64,000 nt of DNA, from positions 434,001 to 498,000 of the forward strand of contig NZ_JBHTCX010000012.1 in assembly GCF_042666875.1 (NCBI RefSeq), in the 5' to 3' direction. The DNA comes from Brachybacterium sp042666875 (GTDB lineage Bacteria > Actinomycetota > Actinomycetes > Actinomycetales > Dermabacteraceae). Of the stretch, positions 35,598 through 43,914 are shown one piece after another. Under the pieces are notes generated by a model, which saw only the letters and a list, made by a program, of their open reading frames with translations, searched no databases and was not told the origin of the DNA. Made by a program: the position numbers and the translations under genes. Position 1 is the stretch's first letter. Each line of letters begins with the position of its first letter.

Positions 35598-36299
35598 TCA
35601 GGCCGGGGTGCCGTCCGCCGCCCAGACGCCGGAGGTGCCGCGGCGATGGGAGCCGACGAGGTGGGTGTCGACGATCCCGAGCGCCTCCATCAGCGCGAAC
35701 ATCGTCGTCGGGCCGACGAAGCGGAACCCACGACGCTTCAGCTCCTTGGCGGCGGCGATCGACTCGGCGCTGGTGGTGGGAACATCGGCGGGCGTCGTGG
35801 GCATCGGGGTGCGCTCGGGACGGTAGGACCACACGAGGTCGGCGAGGCTCGCCCCGGGGCCGAGGTCGCCACGGGCGCCGATCCCCTCGGCGCTGCGCAG
35901 GTCGATGGTTGCGCGCGCGTTGGAGATCGTGGCCTGGATCTTGCCGCGGTGGCGGATGATGCCGGTGTCGGTGAGCAGCCGCTCCACATCCTGCGCCGTG
36001 AAAGCTGCGACCGCCTCGACCTCGAACCCGGCGAAGGCCCGGCGGAAGCCCTCGCGCCGACGCAGGATCGTCGCCCAGCTCAGGCCCGACTGGAAGCCCT
36101 CGAGGGCGAGTCTCTCGAAGACTCCGCGTTCGTCGCGGACGGGCATGCCCCATTCGGTGTCGTAGTACTCCCGCAGGTCGTCGTGCACGGAGGCCCACGT
36201 GGGCCGGGCGAGCCCGTCCGGTCCCACCACCACTGCGGGGACGGGCGCCGGCGCCTCGGCCCCCGGACCCGCCGGGGAGCTCGGGCCGGGTTCAGTCAT
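35598..36299 (-). CDS. tag: DNA-3-methyladenine glycosylase I family protein lacking zinc-snap residues
   Basis: Tag removes 3-methyladenine from alkylated DNA. The 233-residue protein keeps the core: EYYDTEWGMPVRDERGVFERLALEGFQSGLSWATIL and the helix around FVGPTTMFALMEALGIVDTH. E. coli Tag holds its ends together with zinc bound by Cys4, His17, His175 and Cys179. By alignment these are P33, Y46, H213 and S217 here, so three of four ligands are gone. About 28 extra Pro/Ala residues precede the core. ATG 36299 overlaps the end of the siderophore-interacting gene by eight bases, so the two are coupled. Confidence 0.85.
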   Translation of the reverse strand: MTEPGPSSPAGPGAEAPAPVPAVVVGPDGLARPTWASVHDDLREYYDTEWGMPVRDERGVFERLALEGFQSGLSWATILRRREGFRRAFAGFEVEAVAAFTAQDVERLLTDTGIIRHRGKIQATISNARATIDLRSAEGIGARGDLGPGASLADLVWSYRPERTPMPTTPADVPTTSAESIAAAKELKRRGFRFVGPTTMFALMEALGIVDTHLVGSHRRGTSGVWAADGTPA

Positions 36300-37149
36300 C
36301 GATCGCGCCGATCGGCTCGCGCTTCTCGGCCTGGAACTGGTCCTCGATGCGGCCCAGCGCCCAGTAGGCGGAGATCGAGACCTGCTCACGCGGAATGCCG
36401 GCCTCCTTGACCAGGATCCGGCGCAGCTGCTTGGTCAGGCCCCGCTCGGCATGGCAGAAGACCCCGAAGCGCTCGGGGACGGAGAGATCGAGCGCGGAGA
36501 CCTCCTCCAGCAGCTGCTCGCGGGCCCCGATCACCCAGCGCAGCTCGATCCCTGCAGGGTGGGGCAGGTCGAGCTGGTCCTCGTCGTGATCGAGGTGGAT
36601 CAGTGCCACGCCGGTGGCGGAGGGGTCCATGGCCTCGAGGGACGCCGCGATGGCGGGCAGGGAGGCGTGGTCGCCGATCAGCAGGTGGGACTCCGTGGAG
36701 GCGGCCGGCGTGTAGTCGCCGCCGGCGCCCATCAGGGCGATGCGGTCACCGGGAAGCGCGCCGTCGGCCCAGCGTGCGGCCACGCCGCTGTCCTCCCCGT
36801 CGCCGTGGAGGACCACGTCGATATCCAGGCTCCGGGCCTCGTCGTCCCAGTGGCGCACGGTGTAGGTACGCCGGGCGGGCAGCAGATCCGGGTGCTGCTC
36901 TCGCAGCGCGTCGAGGTCGTAGGGAGGCTGCAGCCCGGCGGCCGGATCGGCGATCAGCAGCTTGACGTAGGCGTCGGTGTGATCGTTGCGGTTCAGCTGC
37001 GAGTACTCCTGGCCGCCCAGCGTGACCCGCAGCAGTCGGGGCGAGATGCGGGTCTTGCCCGTCACCTCCAGCACGGCCTGCTTCCGCGGTCGCGTGGGTC
37101 CGCGCTGTGCGGTGGCTGTGGACGCGGATCCGGCTGAGGTGCTCTCCAT
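36292..37149 (-). CDS. Siderophore-interacting protein (FAD-dependent ferric reductase family)
   Basis: A 285-residue cytoplasmic flavoprotein of the ViuB/SIP family, which reduces iron in imported ferric siderophores. It has an FAD-binding 9 domain with RTYTVRHWDDEARSLDIDVVLHG and ADGALPGDRIALMGAGGDY, and a C-terminal SIP domain containing LLIGDHASLPAIAASLE and ISAYWALGRIEDQFQAEKREPIGAIDD. No siderophore uptake genes are next to it. ATG 37149 is chosen over GTG 37158 because the GGGA stretch is better placed. No clear IdeR/DtxR iron box could be found in the 180-base upstream spacer. Confidence 0.87.
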   Translation of the reverse strand: MESTSAGSASTATAQRGPTRPRKQAVLEVTGKTRISPRLLRVTLGGQEYSQLNRNDHTDAYVKLLIADPAAGLQPPYDLDALREQHPDLLPARRTYTVRHWDDEARSLDIDVVLHGDGEDSGVAARWADGALPGDRIALMGAGGDYTPAASTESHLLIGDHASLPAIAASLEAMDPSATGVALIHLDHDEDQLDLPHPAGIELRWVIGAREQLLEEVSALDLSVPERFGVFCHAERGLTKQLRRILVKEAGIPREQVSISAYWALGRIEDQFQAEKREPIGAIDD

Positions 37150-37319
37150 GCGTCCCACATTACGCGACGACCCTGTTTCGTAAATAGTTGCCCGGGGCGG
37201 CCCGCGCCCCGCTGCGGCCCCGACCGCCGTGTCGGTTCCGATCAGTTCCGTGCGGAGGAGCAGATCGGAACGCCGCGCGACAGTGCGTTCCGGACCTGTC
37301 CGACCGGAGCGGTTCCGCG

Positions 37320-37325
37320 TAGGCT
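37320..37325 (+). promoter_or_regulatory. -10 box of a leaderless transcript (FAD oxidoreductase)
   Basis: TAGGCT, seven bases before the GTG at 37333. No Shine-Dalgarno in the gap. Confidence 0.45.
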
Positions 37326-37332
37326 CACCGTT

Positions 37333-38844
37333 GTGAGCGCATCCCCTTCACCCGAGGTCGACGCCGTCGTCGTCGGCTCCGGCCCCAACGGCCTGGCCGC
37401 TGCCGTCACCCTGGCCCGGGCCGGGCTCACGGTCGAGGTGCTCGAGGCGCAGGAGACCGTCGGAGGCGGAGCCCGGACCCTCGATCTGGAGCTCGCCCCC
37501 GGGCTGGTGCACGACATCTGCTCGGCGGTCCAGCCCATGGCGCTGGCGAGCCCCTTCTTCCGCGCGTTCGACATCGCCTCCCGCGGCGTGACCATGGTCG
37601 CCCCGGAGGCCTCCTACGCGCAGCCGCTGGATGACGAACCGGCGGCGATCGCCTGGCATGACGTCGAGCGCACGGCCGACGGGCTCGGCGCCGACGGGAC
37701 GGCCTGGCGCGCGACCCTGGGGACGCTGTCGAGGAACTGGGAGCTGGTGGTCCAGCTCGCCCTCGGCGACAAGCGCTCGGTGCCACCAGCAGCCCTGACC
37801 CCGCGCACCCTTGCGGTGGCACCGCTGTTCGGTGCGCTGCTCGGGGCCCAGGGGACGCCGGCCTGGGATCTCCCCTTCCGCACGGATCGGGCGCGCGCAC
37901 TGCTCGGCGGCGTCGCCGCGCACGCCATCGGCCGCATGCCCTCCCTGGGCCTCAGTGCGACGGCGTCCTTGCTGGGCACGCTCGCCCACGGCACCGGCTG
38001 GCCGATCCCCGTCGGCGGCTCCCAGACGATCATCGACGCGCTGACCGCGGACCTGCGCGAGCACGGCGGGCAGATCCGCACCGGCCACCGCGTGCGAACC
38101 TGGCGCGACGTCCCACCCGCCCGCGCGGTCCTGCTCGACACGCCTGCCGGGGCGGCGGCGGACATCCTCGCCAACCGTCTGCCCCGCTCCCTCGAGCGCT
38201 CCCTGCGCCGCTTTCCGCACGGCAACGCCGCCGCGAAGGTCGACCTCGTCCTCTCCGGCCCGGTGCCCTGGCGCGATCCCGACGTGGCCCGCGCCGGGAC
38301 CCAGCATCTCGGCGGCACCCGGGAGCAGATGGCTGCCGCCGAGGCCGACGTCGCCGCGGGCCGGGTTCCCGCGCGCCCCGTGACCCTGGTCAGCGACCCT
38401 TCGATCGCCGATCCCGGCCGGATCCACGACGGTCTCCGCCCCGTGTGGGCATACGCACACGTGCCGGCCGGAGACACCACGGACCCGACAGAGCTGGTCA
38501 CCCGCCAGATCGAGCGCTTCGCGCCGGGGTTCCGCGACGTGGTCGTCGCCTCCCGTGGGGTCTGTGCCGCCGACATGGCCGAGCACAACCCTGCTCTGGT
38601 CGGCGGGGACATCTCCATGGGCCGGGTGACGATGGCCGACATGATCGCCCGCCCCACCGCACGGTGGGACCCGTACCGGCTGGCAGAGACCGGCTGGTAC
38701 CTCTGCTCGGCGGCCACCCCGCCCGGCCCGGGGGTCCACGGCATGAGCGGCTGGCACGCCGCGCAGCGCGTGCTGCATCGCGAGTTCGGGATCGACGAGA
38801 TGCCGGATCTGGGCCCCGCCGGTTCGGCCCCGCCGACTGCCTGA
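37333..38844 (+). CDS. Phytoene-desaturase-like FAD-dependent oxidoreductase
   Basis: A 503-residue protein of the COG1233 phytoene dehydrogenase-like group. The FAD dinucleotide motif VVVGSGPNGLAAAVTLARAGLTVEVLEA is followed by TVGGGART. A C-terminal segment YLCSAATPPGPGVHGMSGWHAA closes the FAD site. COG1233 includes carotenoid desaturases and isomerases as well as many enzymes of unknown substrate. No crtB, crtE or other carotenoid gene lies nearby, so a carotenoid role is not supported. It is divergent from the siderophore-interacting gene and probably leaderless (GTG start). Confidence 0.85.
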   Translation: MSASPSPEVDAVVVGSGPNGLAAAVTLARAGLTVEVLEAQETVGGGARTLDLELAPGLVHDICSAVQPMALASPFFRAFDIASRGVTMVAPEASYAQPLDDEPAAIAWHDVERTADGLGADGTAWRATLGTLSRNWELVVQLALGDKRSVPPAALTPRTLAVAPLFGALLGAQGTPAWDLPFRTDRARALLGGVAAHAIGRMPSLGLSATASLLGTLAHGTGWPIPVGGSQTIIDALTADLREHGGQIRTGHRVRTWRDVPPARAVLLDTPAGAAADILANRLPRSLERSLRRFPHGNAAAKVDLVLSGPVPWRDPDVARAGTQHLGGTREQMAAAEADVAAGRVPARPVTLVSDPSIADPGRIHDGLRPVWAYAHVPAGDTTDPTELVTRQIERFAPGFRDVVVASRGVCAADMAEHNPALVGGDISMGRVTMADMIARPTARWDPYRLAETGWYLCSAATPPGPGVHGMSGWHAAQRVLHREFGIDEMPDLGPAGSAPPTA

Positions 38845-39021
38845 GCGGCTGAGTACCAGGCGCCTGCGCACCTGAGCGTGCCGGCCCGCTGATCCAGCGC
38901 GCCCACTCCGTGCGGTGAGTTCTGCCGACGGCCCGGGGTGGAGCCCTGATTGATCTTTCTTCTACCGTGGAGGCCACCCGGAGCCTCCGGGTGCCGCTCT
39001 GTCCCCCGAAAGGACGCTCAC

Positions 39022-39489
39022 ATGGCCTCTTCCTCCGCATCCCGCTTCCCTGCCCTCCGTGACCCCGCACTCCTGATCGCTCGGCTCGTCGTCGGCGTCG
39101 TCTTCATGGCGCACGGATGGCAGAAGATCGGCCAGAACGGACTCGGGGCGACCACCCAGGGATTCGAGGGCATGGGCATTCCCGCTCCCGGGATCGCCGC
39201 GCCGGTCGTCGCCTTCGCCGAACTGATCGGCGGCGCGCTGCTGATCCTGGGCCTGTTCACCGGGCTCGCCGGCGTGGTCCTCGCCGTCGACATGGCCGTG
39301 GCCGCCTTCATGGTCCACGTTCCCGCCGGGCTGTTCGTGGCCGAGGGGGGCTGGGAGCTCGTCGGCGTCCTCGGCGTCTCCGCACTCGTGCTCGCCGCCG
39401 TCGGCCCCGGAACGATCGCCCTGGACCGCTTCGTCGGCGGCGGCTCGACGGGACGGCGCAGCTCGGCGCGCTCCGCCTCGGCGTCCTGA
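39022..39489 (+). CDS. DoxX family membrane protein
   Basis: A 155-residue protein with four membrane helices. The DoxX signature ARLVVGVVFMAHGWQKI opens the core, followed by FAELIGGALLILGLFTGLAG. DoxX-like proteins are linked to thiosulfate:quinone oxidoreductase in archaea and to redox stress complexes (SodA-DoxX-SseA) in mycobacteria; here no partner is adjacent, so the role is open. The C-terminus is a short Ser/Arg-rich tail. ATG 39022 follows AAAGGA by eight bases. Confidence 0.85.
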   Translation: MASSSASRFPALRDPALLIARLVVGVVFMAHGWQKIGQNGLGATTQGFEGMGIPAPGIAAPVVAFAELIGGALLILGLFTGLAGVVLAVDMAVAAFMVHVPAGLFVAEGGWELVGVLGVSALVLAAVGPGTIALDRFVGGGSTGRRSSARSASAS

Positions 39490-39675
39490 ACCATCCGGGG
39501 CGGCCCGGCTGCTGCCGGTGACAGACAGCCGCCGGTGGCCGGGTCGCCCGCGCGATGAGCTCTCCCGGCGTGCCCGGGAATGCCCGTTTCATGAGCCCCA
39601 TCAGGCCGACAGCTTCGTCACATCCGCGCCGGTGACATTGCCGCGCGCGCCGTATCTGGCGCAGGATCGCTCACC

Positions 39676-41229
39676 GTGAATTCTTCCGACACCCCCGATC
39701 CGACCGCGCCGCTGCCCGATCAGCCGGGCGGCGACGGTGGCGCGACCGCCGTCGCCACCGGCGAGAAGGATCTGCACAATCCTTCGGGCAAGACCTTCCT
39801 CGGACAGCCGCGCCCGCTGGCGAACCTCTTCAGCGTCGAGCTGTGGGAGCGCTTCAGCTTCTACGGCATGCAGGGCATCCTCGCGCTGTACATGTACTTC
39901 GAGGTCACCCGCGGCGGGCTCGGGATCGACGAGACGGTGGCGGCGAGCATCGTCGGCGCCTACGGCGGCTCCGTCTACATCTTCTGCATCATCGGCGCGC
40001 TGGTCTCCGACCGCCTGCTGGGCCCGGAGAAGACGCTGTTCATCAGCGCCGTGATGATCATGCTCGGCCACATCGCACTCGCGCTGGTGCCGGGCGTCCC
40101 GGGTCTGATCGCCGGTCTGCTGCTGGTGGGCGTCGGCTCCGGCGGGCTCAAGGCGACCGCAGCGACCCTGGTCGGCTCGCTGTACGACGTGAGGGACACG
40201 CGCCGCGACGCGGGCTTCTCGATCTACTACATGGGCGTGAACATCGGCGGCCTGTTCGGCCCGCTGATCACCGGCTTCGCCCAGCAGCAGTGGGGCTTCC
40301 ACCTCGGCTTCGGCCTCGCCGCGGCCGGCATGGCCATCGGCCTGACCCAGTACGTCCTCACCCGTGGCGGCCTGCCGGCCACCGCCCAGGTCGTCCCGGA
40401 TCCCCTGCCGCGCTCGAAGTTCGCGGTGTGGGCGGCGGTCGCCGTCGGCGTCGTGGCCCTGGTGATCGCCCTGGTCCTCGCCGGCGCGATCCACCCCGGC
40501 AATCTGGCGAACATCATGACGGGCCTGTCCGTCGCCGGCGCCGTGGTCATCTTCGCGATGCTGCTGATCTCGAAGAAGGTCACCGCCGACGAGCGGTCCC
40601 GGGTGGTGGCGTTCATCCCGCTGTTCATCGGGACCGCCGCGTTCTTCGCTCTGTTCCAGCAGCAGTTCACCGTGATCACGCTGTACTCGGACAGCCGGCT
40701 GGACCGGGAGCTGTTCGGCGTCCTGGGCATCCCCACCTGGGAGATGCCCATCCCGTGGGTGCAGTCGTTCAACCCGTTCTTCATCATCGTCCTGGCCCCG
40801 CTCTTCGCAGCGCTGTGGACCAAGCTCGGCCGCCGCCAGCCGGGCACCCCGGTGAAGTTCGCGATCGGCATCATGCTGATGGGCTCCGCCTTCGTGCTGT
40901 TCCTGCCCATGGCCTCCGTGGTCGCCGTGCCGGTGCTGTGGGTCGCGATGATCATGCTGGTCGCCACGCTCGGTGAGCTCTCCCTGTCCCCGGTGGGTCT
41001 GTCCCTGGCCACGAAGCTGGCGCCCTCGGCGTTCCCGGTGATGATGATGGCGCTGTACAACCTCTCGGTGGCGCTGGGCACCTCGCTCTCCGGGGCGCTG
41101 GCGCAGTTCTACTCGCCCGAGAACGAGGTCGCCTATTTCGGCGTGCTCGGCGCGGTGACCATCGGCATCGGCCTGATCATGCTGGCCATCGCCAAGCCGG
41201 TGACCAAGGGCATGCGCGGGGTGCTCTGA
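39676..41229 (+). CDS. Proton-dependent oligopeptide transporter (POT family)
   Basis: Imports di- and tripeptides with protons. The 517-residue protein has about 14 membrane segments. The POT signature ExxERFxxYG is present as ELWERFSFYG in helix 1, and GGLKATAATLVGSLYD and FSIYYMGVNIGGLFGPLITG match the PTR2 patterns. A 40-residue soluble Asp/Pro/Gly-rich N-terminus precedes the first helix. The GTG at 39676 has AGGA nine bases upstream and lacks a leaderless-type -10 box close by. It stands alone. Confidence 0.92.
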   Translation: MNSSDTPDPTAPLPDQPGGDGGATAVATGEKDLHNPSGKTFLGQPRPLANLFSVELWERFSFYGMQGILALYMYFEVTRGGLGIDETVAASIVGAYGGSVYIFCIIGALVSDRLLGPEKTLFISAVMIMLGHIALALVPGVPGLIAGLLLVGVGSGGLKATAATLVGSLYDVRDTRRDAGFSIYYMGVNIGGLFGPLITGFAQQQWGFHLGFGLAAAGMAIGLTQYVLTRGGLPATAQVVPDPLPRSKFAVWAAVAVGVVALVIALVLAGAIHPGNLANIMTGLSVAGAVVIFAMLLISKKVTADERSRVVAFIPLFIGTAAFFALFQQQFTVITLYSDSRLDRELFGVLGIPTWEMPIPWVQSFNPFFIIVLAPLFAALWTKLGRRQPGTPVKFAIGIMLMGSAFVLFLPMASVVAVPVLWVAMIMLVATLGELSLSPVGLSLATKLAPSAFPVMMMALYNLSVALGTSLSGALAQFYSPENEVAYFGVLGAVTIGIGLIMLAIAKPVTKGMRGVL

Positions 41230-41346
41230 CCAGTCTGCCTGCGGGCGATACTGCACGCTCACAGGGAGAGGCCGCCCGCTCGACGAGGACATTCGTACCG
41301 CCGGCCCGGGGACAACGCGCACTGCCGGAACCGGTGCCGCCGCTCA

Positions 41347-41352
41347 TAGTGT
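41347..41352 (+). promoter_or_regulatory. -10 box of a leaderless transcript (DUF6069-like gene)
   Basis: TAGTGT, seven bases before the ATG at 41360. Confidence 0.4.
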
Positions 41353-41359
41353 CGCGGAC

Positions 41360-41848
41360 ATGGATCGCACGAGTCACCTGACCAACGCCCACCCCGCTCC
41401 GCGCACCGACGCCACCGCGCGGCCCAGCCGTCTCCGCCGGTTCATGGGACTGCTCGCGGCCGCCGCCATGGCCGCCGCCGTCTGGACCATCGCGGTGCCC
41501 GTTCTCGGCGTCGAACTCGATGTCGCCGAGGTCCCCGGCGGACCCGTCGGTGCTCGCACGGCGGGGCTCGCTGCCGTCGTGGGTTCCTCCCTGCTCAGCG
41601 GAGCGCTCGGTTGGATCGTCCTCGCAGTCCTGGAGAGGTGGACGGCTCGCGGCCCACGGCTGTGGCGAGGCATCGCAGTCACCATCGCCGTCCTCTCCTT
41701 GGCCTCACCGCTCACCATGACCGGCGACGTCGGCGCCGCGATCACACTGAGCCTGCTCCACCTCGTGGTGGCCGCCGTGGTCGTGGGAGCATTCACCGGC
41801 GTCACCGGGCATCCCGAGCCCGCGGTGCGACCGGCCGAGTCGCGATGA
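41360..41848 (+). CDS. Small four-helix membrane protein, DUF6069-like
   Basis: A 162-residue protein with a short basic N-terminus and four hydrophobic helices (residues about 28-48, 68-92, 102-120, 126-146). The layout and sequence (AAAMAAAVWTIAVPVLGVEL early, LVVAAVVVGAF late) resemble the DUF6069 family, whose function is unknown. In actinobacteria such genes are often found next to two-component systems, as here: a histidine kinase and response regulator follow in the same direction after 175 bases. It may be a target or accessory of that system. Confidence 0.65.
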   Translation: MDRTSHLTNAHPAPRTDATARPSRLRRFMGLLAAAAMAAAVWTIAVPVLGVELDVAEVPGGPVGARTAGLAAVVGSSLLSGALGWIVLAVLERWTARGPRLWRGIAVTIAVLSLASPLTMTGDVGAAITLSLLHLVVAAVVVGAFTGVTGHPEPAVRPAESR

Positions 41849-41930
41849 CGGCCCGATCCCACGGCGCAGGCCGGCTCGCAGCCGCGGTCGCCATGGGCCC
41901 GGGTCCCGGGAGCGGCGGCTGCGCGTACGA

Positions 41931-41965
41931 TTCTGCCGGGGCCCGCGTTTCTGCCGGGGCCCGCG
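41931..41965 (+). repeat. Direct repeat of 17 bases, two copies
   Basis: TTCTGCCGGGGCCCGCG occurs at 41931-41947 and again, unchanged, at 41949-41965, in the spacer 60-90 bases before the histidine kinase gene. It could be a slippage duplication or a regulator site. Confidence 0.75.
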
Positions 41966-42023
41966 CCTTCGACCGTGATGAGACGAGACTGCCGACGACG
42001 CCGACGACGGAGCGCTGCGCGCG

Positions 42024-43268
42024 ATGACTGCGCGGGATACGAGGACGATGGACACGGATGGCCGTGCCGATGCCGCGTCGGGTCCCGCGGCCGGCCGCTG
42101 CCCCGACCTGCCCGGCCCGAGGGGCGGCCGGTGGAGACGATTCGGCCCGTGGCTGGTGCTGGCGTGGCCTCCCCTGCTGCTGGGGGCGTTCCTGGTCGTG
42201 GCCGTGCAGGAGCGACGCTGGCTCGACCTGGCCCTCATGCTCGCGCTGTGCACGTCCTTCGCGGCCGCCATGATCGTCGTCCTCCGCCCCTCACGAGCCC
42301 GACGGCGCCGGCTGACGCCCGTCCTGCTCCTCGCCCTCGAGGGCGTCCTGGCCGGTGCGATTCTCCTGACCGGCACCTCAGCCGACGGTCCGGGCCTCGC
42401 CTTCGCGACGCTGCCGCTGGTCGCGATCACCGCCAGTGTGGTGCTCCCGCCCGACACCGGTCCGGCAGCGATCGCCCTGATCACGGTGGTGACGGTTGCC
42501 GTGGCCATGCTGGCGCGCGTCGACGCGGGCGTGGTCGCCGGCCTGGCCGTCACCACCCTGCTCAGCGGTATGGGTTCCTACGTCGTCCACCGCCTCGCTG
42601 CGACGGTCACCGAGCTTGACCGGACCCGGCGCGAGCTGGCCGAGGCAGCGGTGGCGGCCGAGCGGCTGCGGTTCTCGCGTGACCTGCATGATCTGCTGGG
42701 CCACACCCTGTCGGTGATCGTGGTGAAAGCCGAAGCGGTGCGTCGGCTGGCCGAGGCCGATCCGGCATCGGCGACCGCCCACGGCGCAGACATCGAGTCC
42801 TTGGGGCGCACCGCGCTCGCGGAGGTCCGGGACGCTGTAGCGGGCTACCGTGACGGCGGACTCGAGGACGAGCTGACCCGTGCCGGGGCGGCGCTGCGTG
42901 CCGCCGGGATCCGCGTCAGGATCGACCCGCCTCCGCCCGGGCTCGACCAGGACTCTCAGGCCGTCCTGGTCTGGGTGATCCGCGAGGGCGTGACGAACGT
43001 GGTCCGCCACGCGCGGGCGCAGCATTGCCACATCGTCGCGGCAGTCGACGCGAATGCGACACAGCTCGTCGTCGCCGACGACGGGCCCGGGACCTCCCGA
43101 CCGTTCCGTGCCGGAGCGGGTCTGCGAGGCCTCCGAGAGCGTATCGATGAGCATGGTGGAACGCTCACGGCCGGGCCGACGGACGACGGTTTCCGTCTCG
43201 AGGCCACCCTCCCGGTATCCGCGGCCTGGGCCGCGTCGCCTCATGACAGGAAGTCGTCGTCGCCGTGA
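42024..43268 (+). CDS. NarL-type sensor histidine kinase (HisKA_3)
   Basis: A 414-residue membrane sensor kinase. About six hydrophobic segments (residues 42-190) form the input domain, with no extracellular sensor loop of note, as in DesK-like kinases. The dimerisation/phospho-acceptor region FSRDLHDLLGHTLSVI places the histidine at H222. The HATPase domain shows the N-box REGVTNVVRHARA and the G-box VVADDGPGT, followed by LRGLRERIDEHGG. The stop codon overlaps the GTG of the response regulator by four bases. The stimulus is unknown. ATG 42024 is used; ATG 42048 is a possible later start. Confidence 0.9.
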   Translation: MTARDTRTMDTDGRADAASGPAAGRCPDLPGPRGGRWRRFGPWLVLAWPPLLLGAFLVVAVQERRWLDLALMLALCTSFAAAMIVVLRPSRARRRRLTPVLLLALEGVLAGAILLTGTSADGPGLAFATLPLVAITASVVLPPDTGPAAIALITVVTVAVAMLARVDAGVVAGLAVTTLLSGMGSYVVHRLAATVTELDRTRRELAEAAVAAERLRFSRDLHDLLGHTLSVIVVKAEAVRRLAEADPASATAHGADIESLGRTALAEVRDAVAGYRDGGLEDELTRAGAALRAAGIRVRIDPPPPGLDQDSQAVLVWVIREGVTNVVRHARAQHCHIVAAVDANATQLVVADDGPGTSRPFRAGAGLRGLRERIDEHGGTLTAGPTDDGFRLEATLPVSAAWAASPHDRKSSSP

Positions 43269-43882
43269 CCCGAGTACTGCTGGCCGAGGACCAGGCGATG
43301 CTGCGATCCGCGCTGGCCTCGCTGTTGAACCTCGAAGACGACCTCGAGGTCGTCGCCGAGGTGGCACGAGGTGACGAGATACTGCCGGCTGTCCGGCGAC
43401 ACCGGGTCGATGTCGCACTCCTGGACATCGACCTCCCGGGTGGCAGCGGACTCGAGGCACTCCCCCGCCTCGCCGGTGAAGCACCCTGGTGTGCCGCCAT
43501 CATCGTCACGACCTTCGCGCGCGCGGCGTACTTGCGTCAGGCGATGGCCGACGGCGCGCGGGGATTCCTGGTCAAGGACGATCCTGCTGACCAGTTGGCC
43601 GCCGCGATCCGTCGAGTGCTCGCCGGGGAGCGGGTCGTCCAGCCGCAGCTGGCGACCGCCGCCCTGAGCGCCCCGCCCAATCCGCTCACGGCTCGGGAGG
43701 CGGAGGTGCTGGTGCGGTCCCGCGGGGGCGCGACCGTCGCCGACATCGCCACGTCGGTGCACCTTTCCGAACAGACAGTGTGCAACTATCTCTCCTCGGC
43801 GATCGGCAAGACCGGTGCCCGCAATCGCGCCGAGGCCGAGGCCCTGGCGCGTGAGCACGGCTGGGTCGATCCGGCGCTCTAG
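43265..43882 (+). CDS. LuxR/NarL-family response regulator
   Basis: Partner of the kinase just upstream, joined by a four-base GTGA overlap. The 205 residues comprise a receiver domain with acidic pocket residues E8-D9, the phospho-accepting D54 (LLDIDLPG), a conserved TT near 83-84 and K104 (FLVKDD). A C-terminal LuxR-type helix-turn-helix follows (LTAREAEVLVRSRGGATVADIATSVHLSEQTVCNYLSSAIGKTG, about 138-185). A TAGACT box at 43880-43885 overlaps its stop codon and may start the next gene's transcript. Confidence 0.92.
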   Translation: MTRVLLAEDQAMLRSALASLLNLEDDLEVVAEVARGDEILPAVRRHRVDVALLDIDLPGGSGLEALPRLAGEAPWCAAIIVTTFARAAYLRQAMADGARGFLVKDDPADQLAAAIRRVLAGERVVQPQLATAALSAPPNPLTAREAEVLVRSRGGATVADIATSVHLSEQTVCNYLSSAIGKTGARNRAEAEALAREHGWVDPAL

Positions 43883-43914
43883 ACTCGTCGGACCGAGAAC
43901 AGAAGGAAGCACCC

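Noticed and set aside
37150..37332. Iron box (IdeR/DtxR type) before the siderophore-interacting gene
   Set aside because: No 19-base TTAGGTTAGGCTAACCTAA-like palindrome could be recognised; the AT-richer stretch TTTCGTAAATAGTT is not symmetrical.
37333..38844. Carotenoid biosynthesis cluster
   Set aside because: Only one COG1233 oxidoreductase is present, with no prenyltransferase, phytoene synthase or cyclase nearby.
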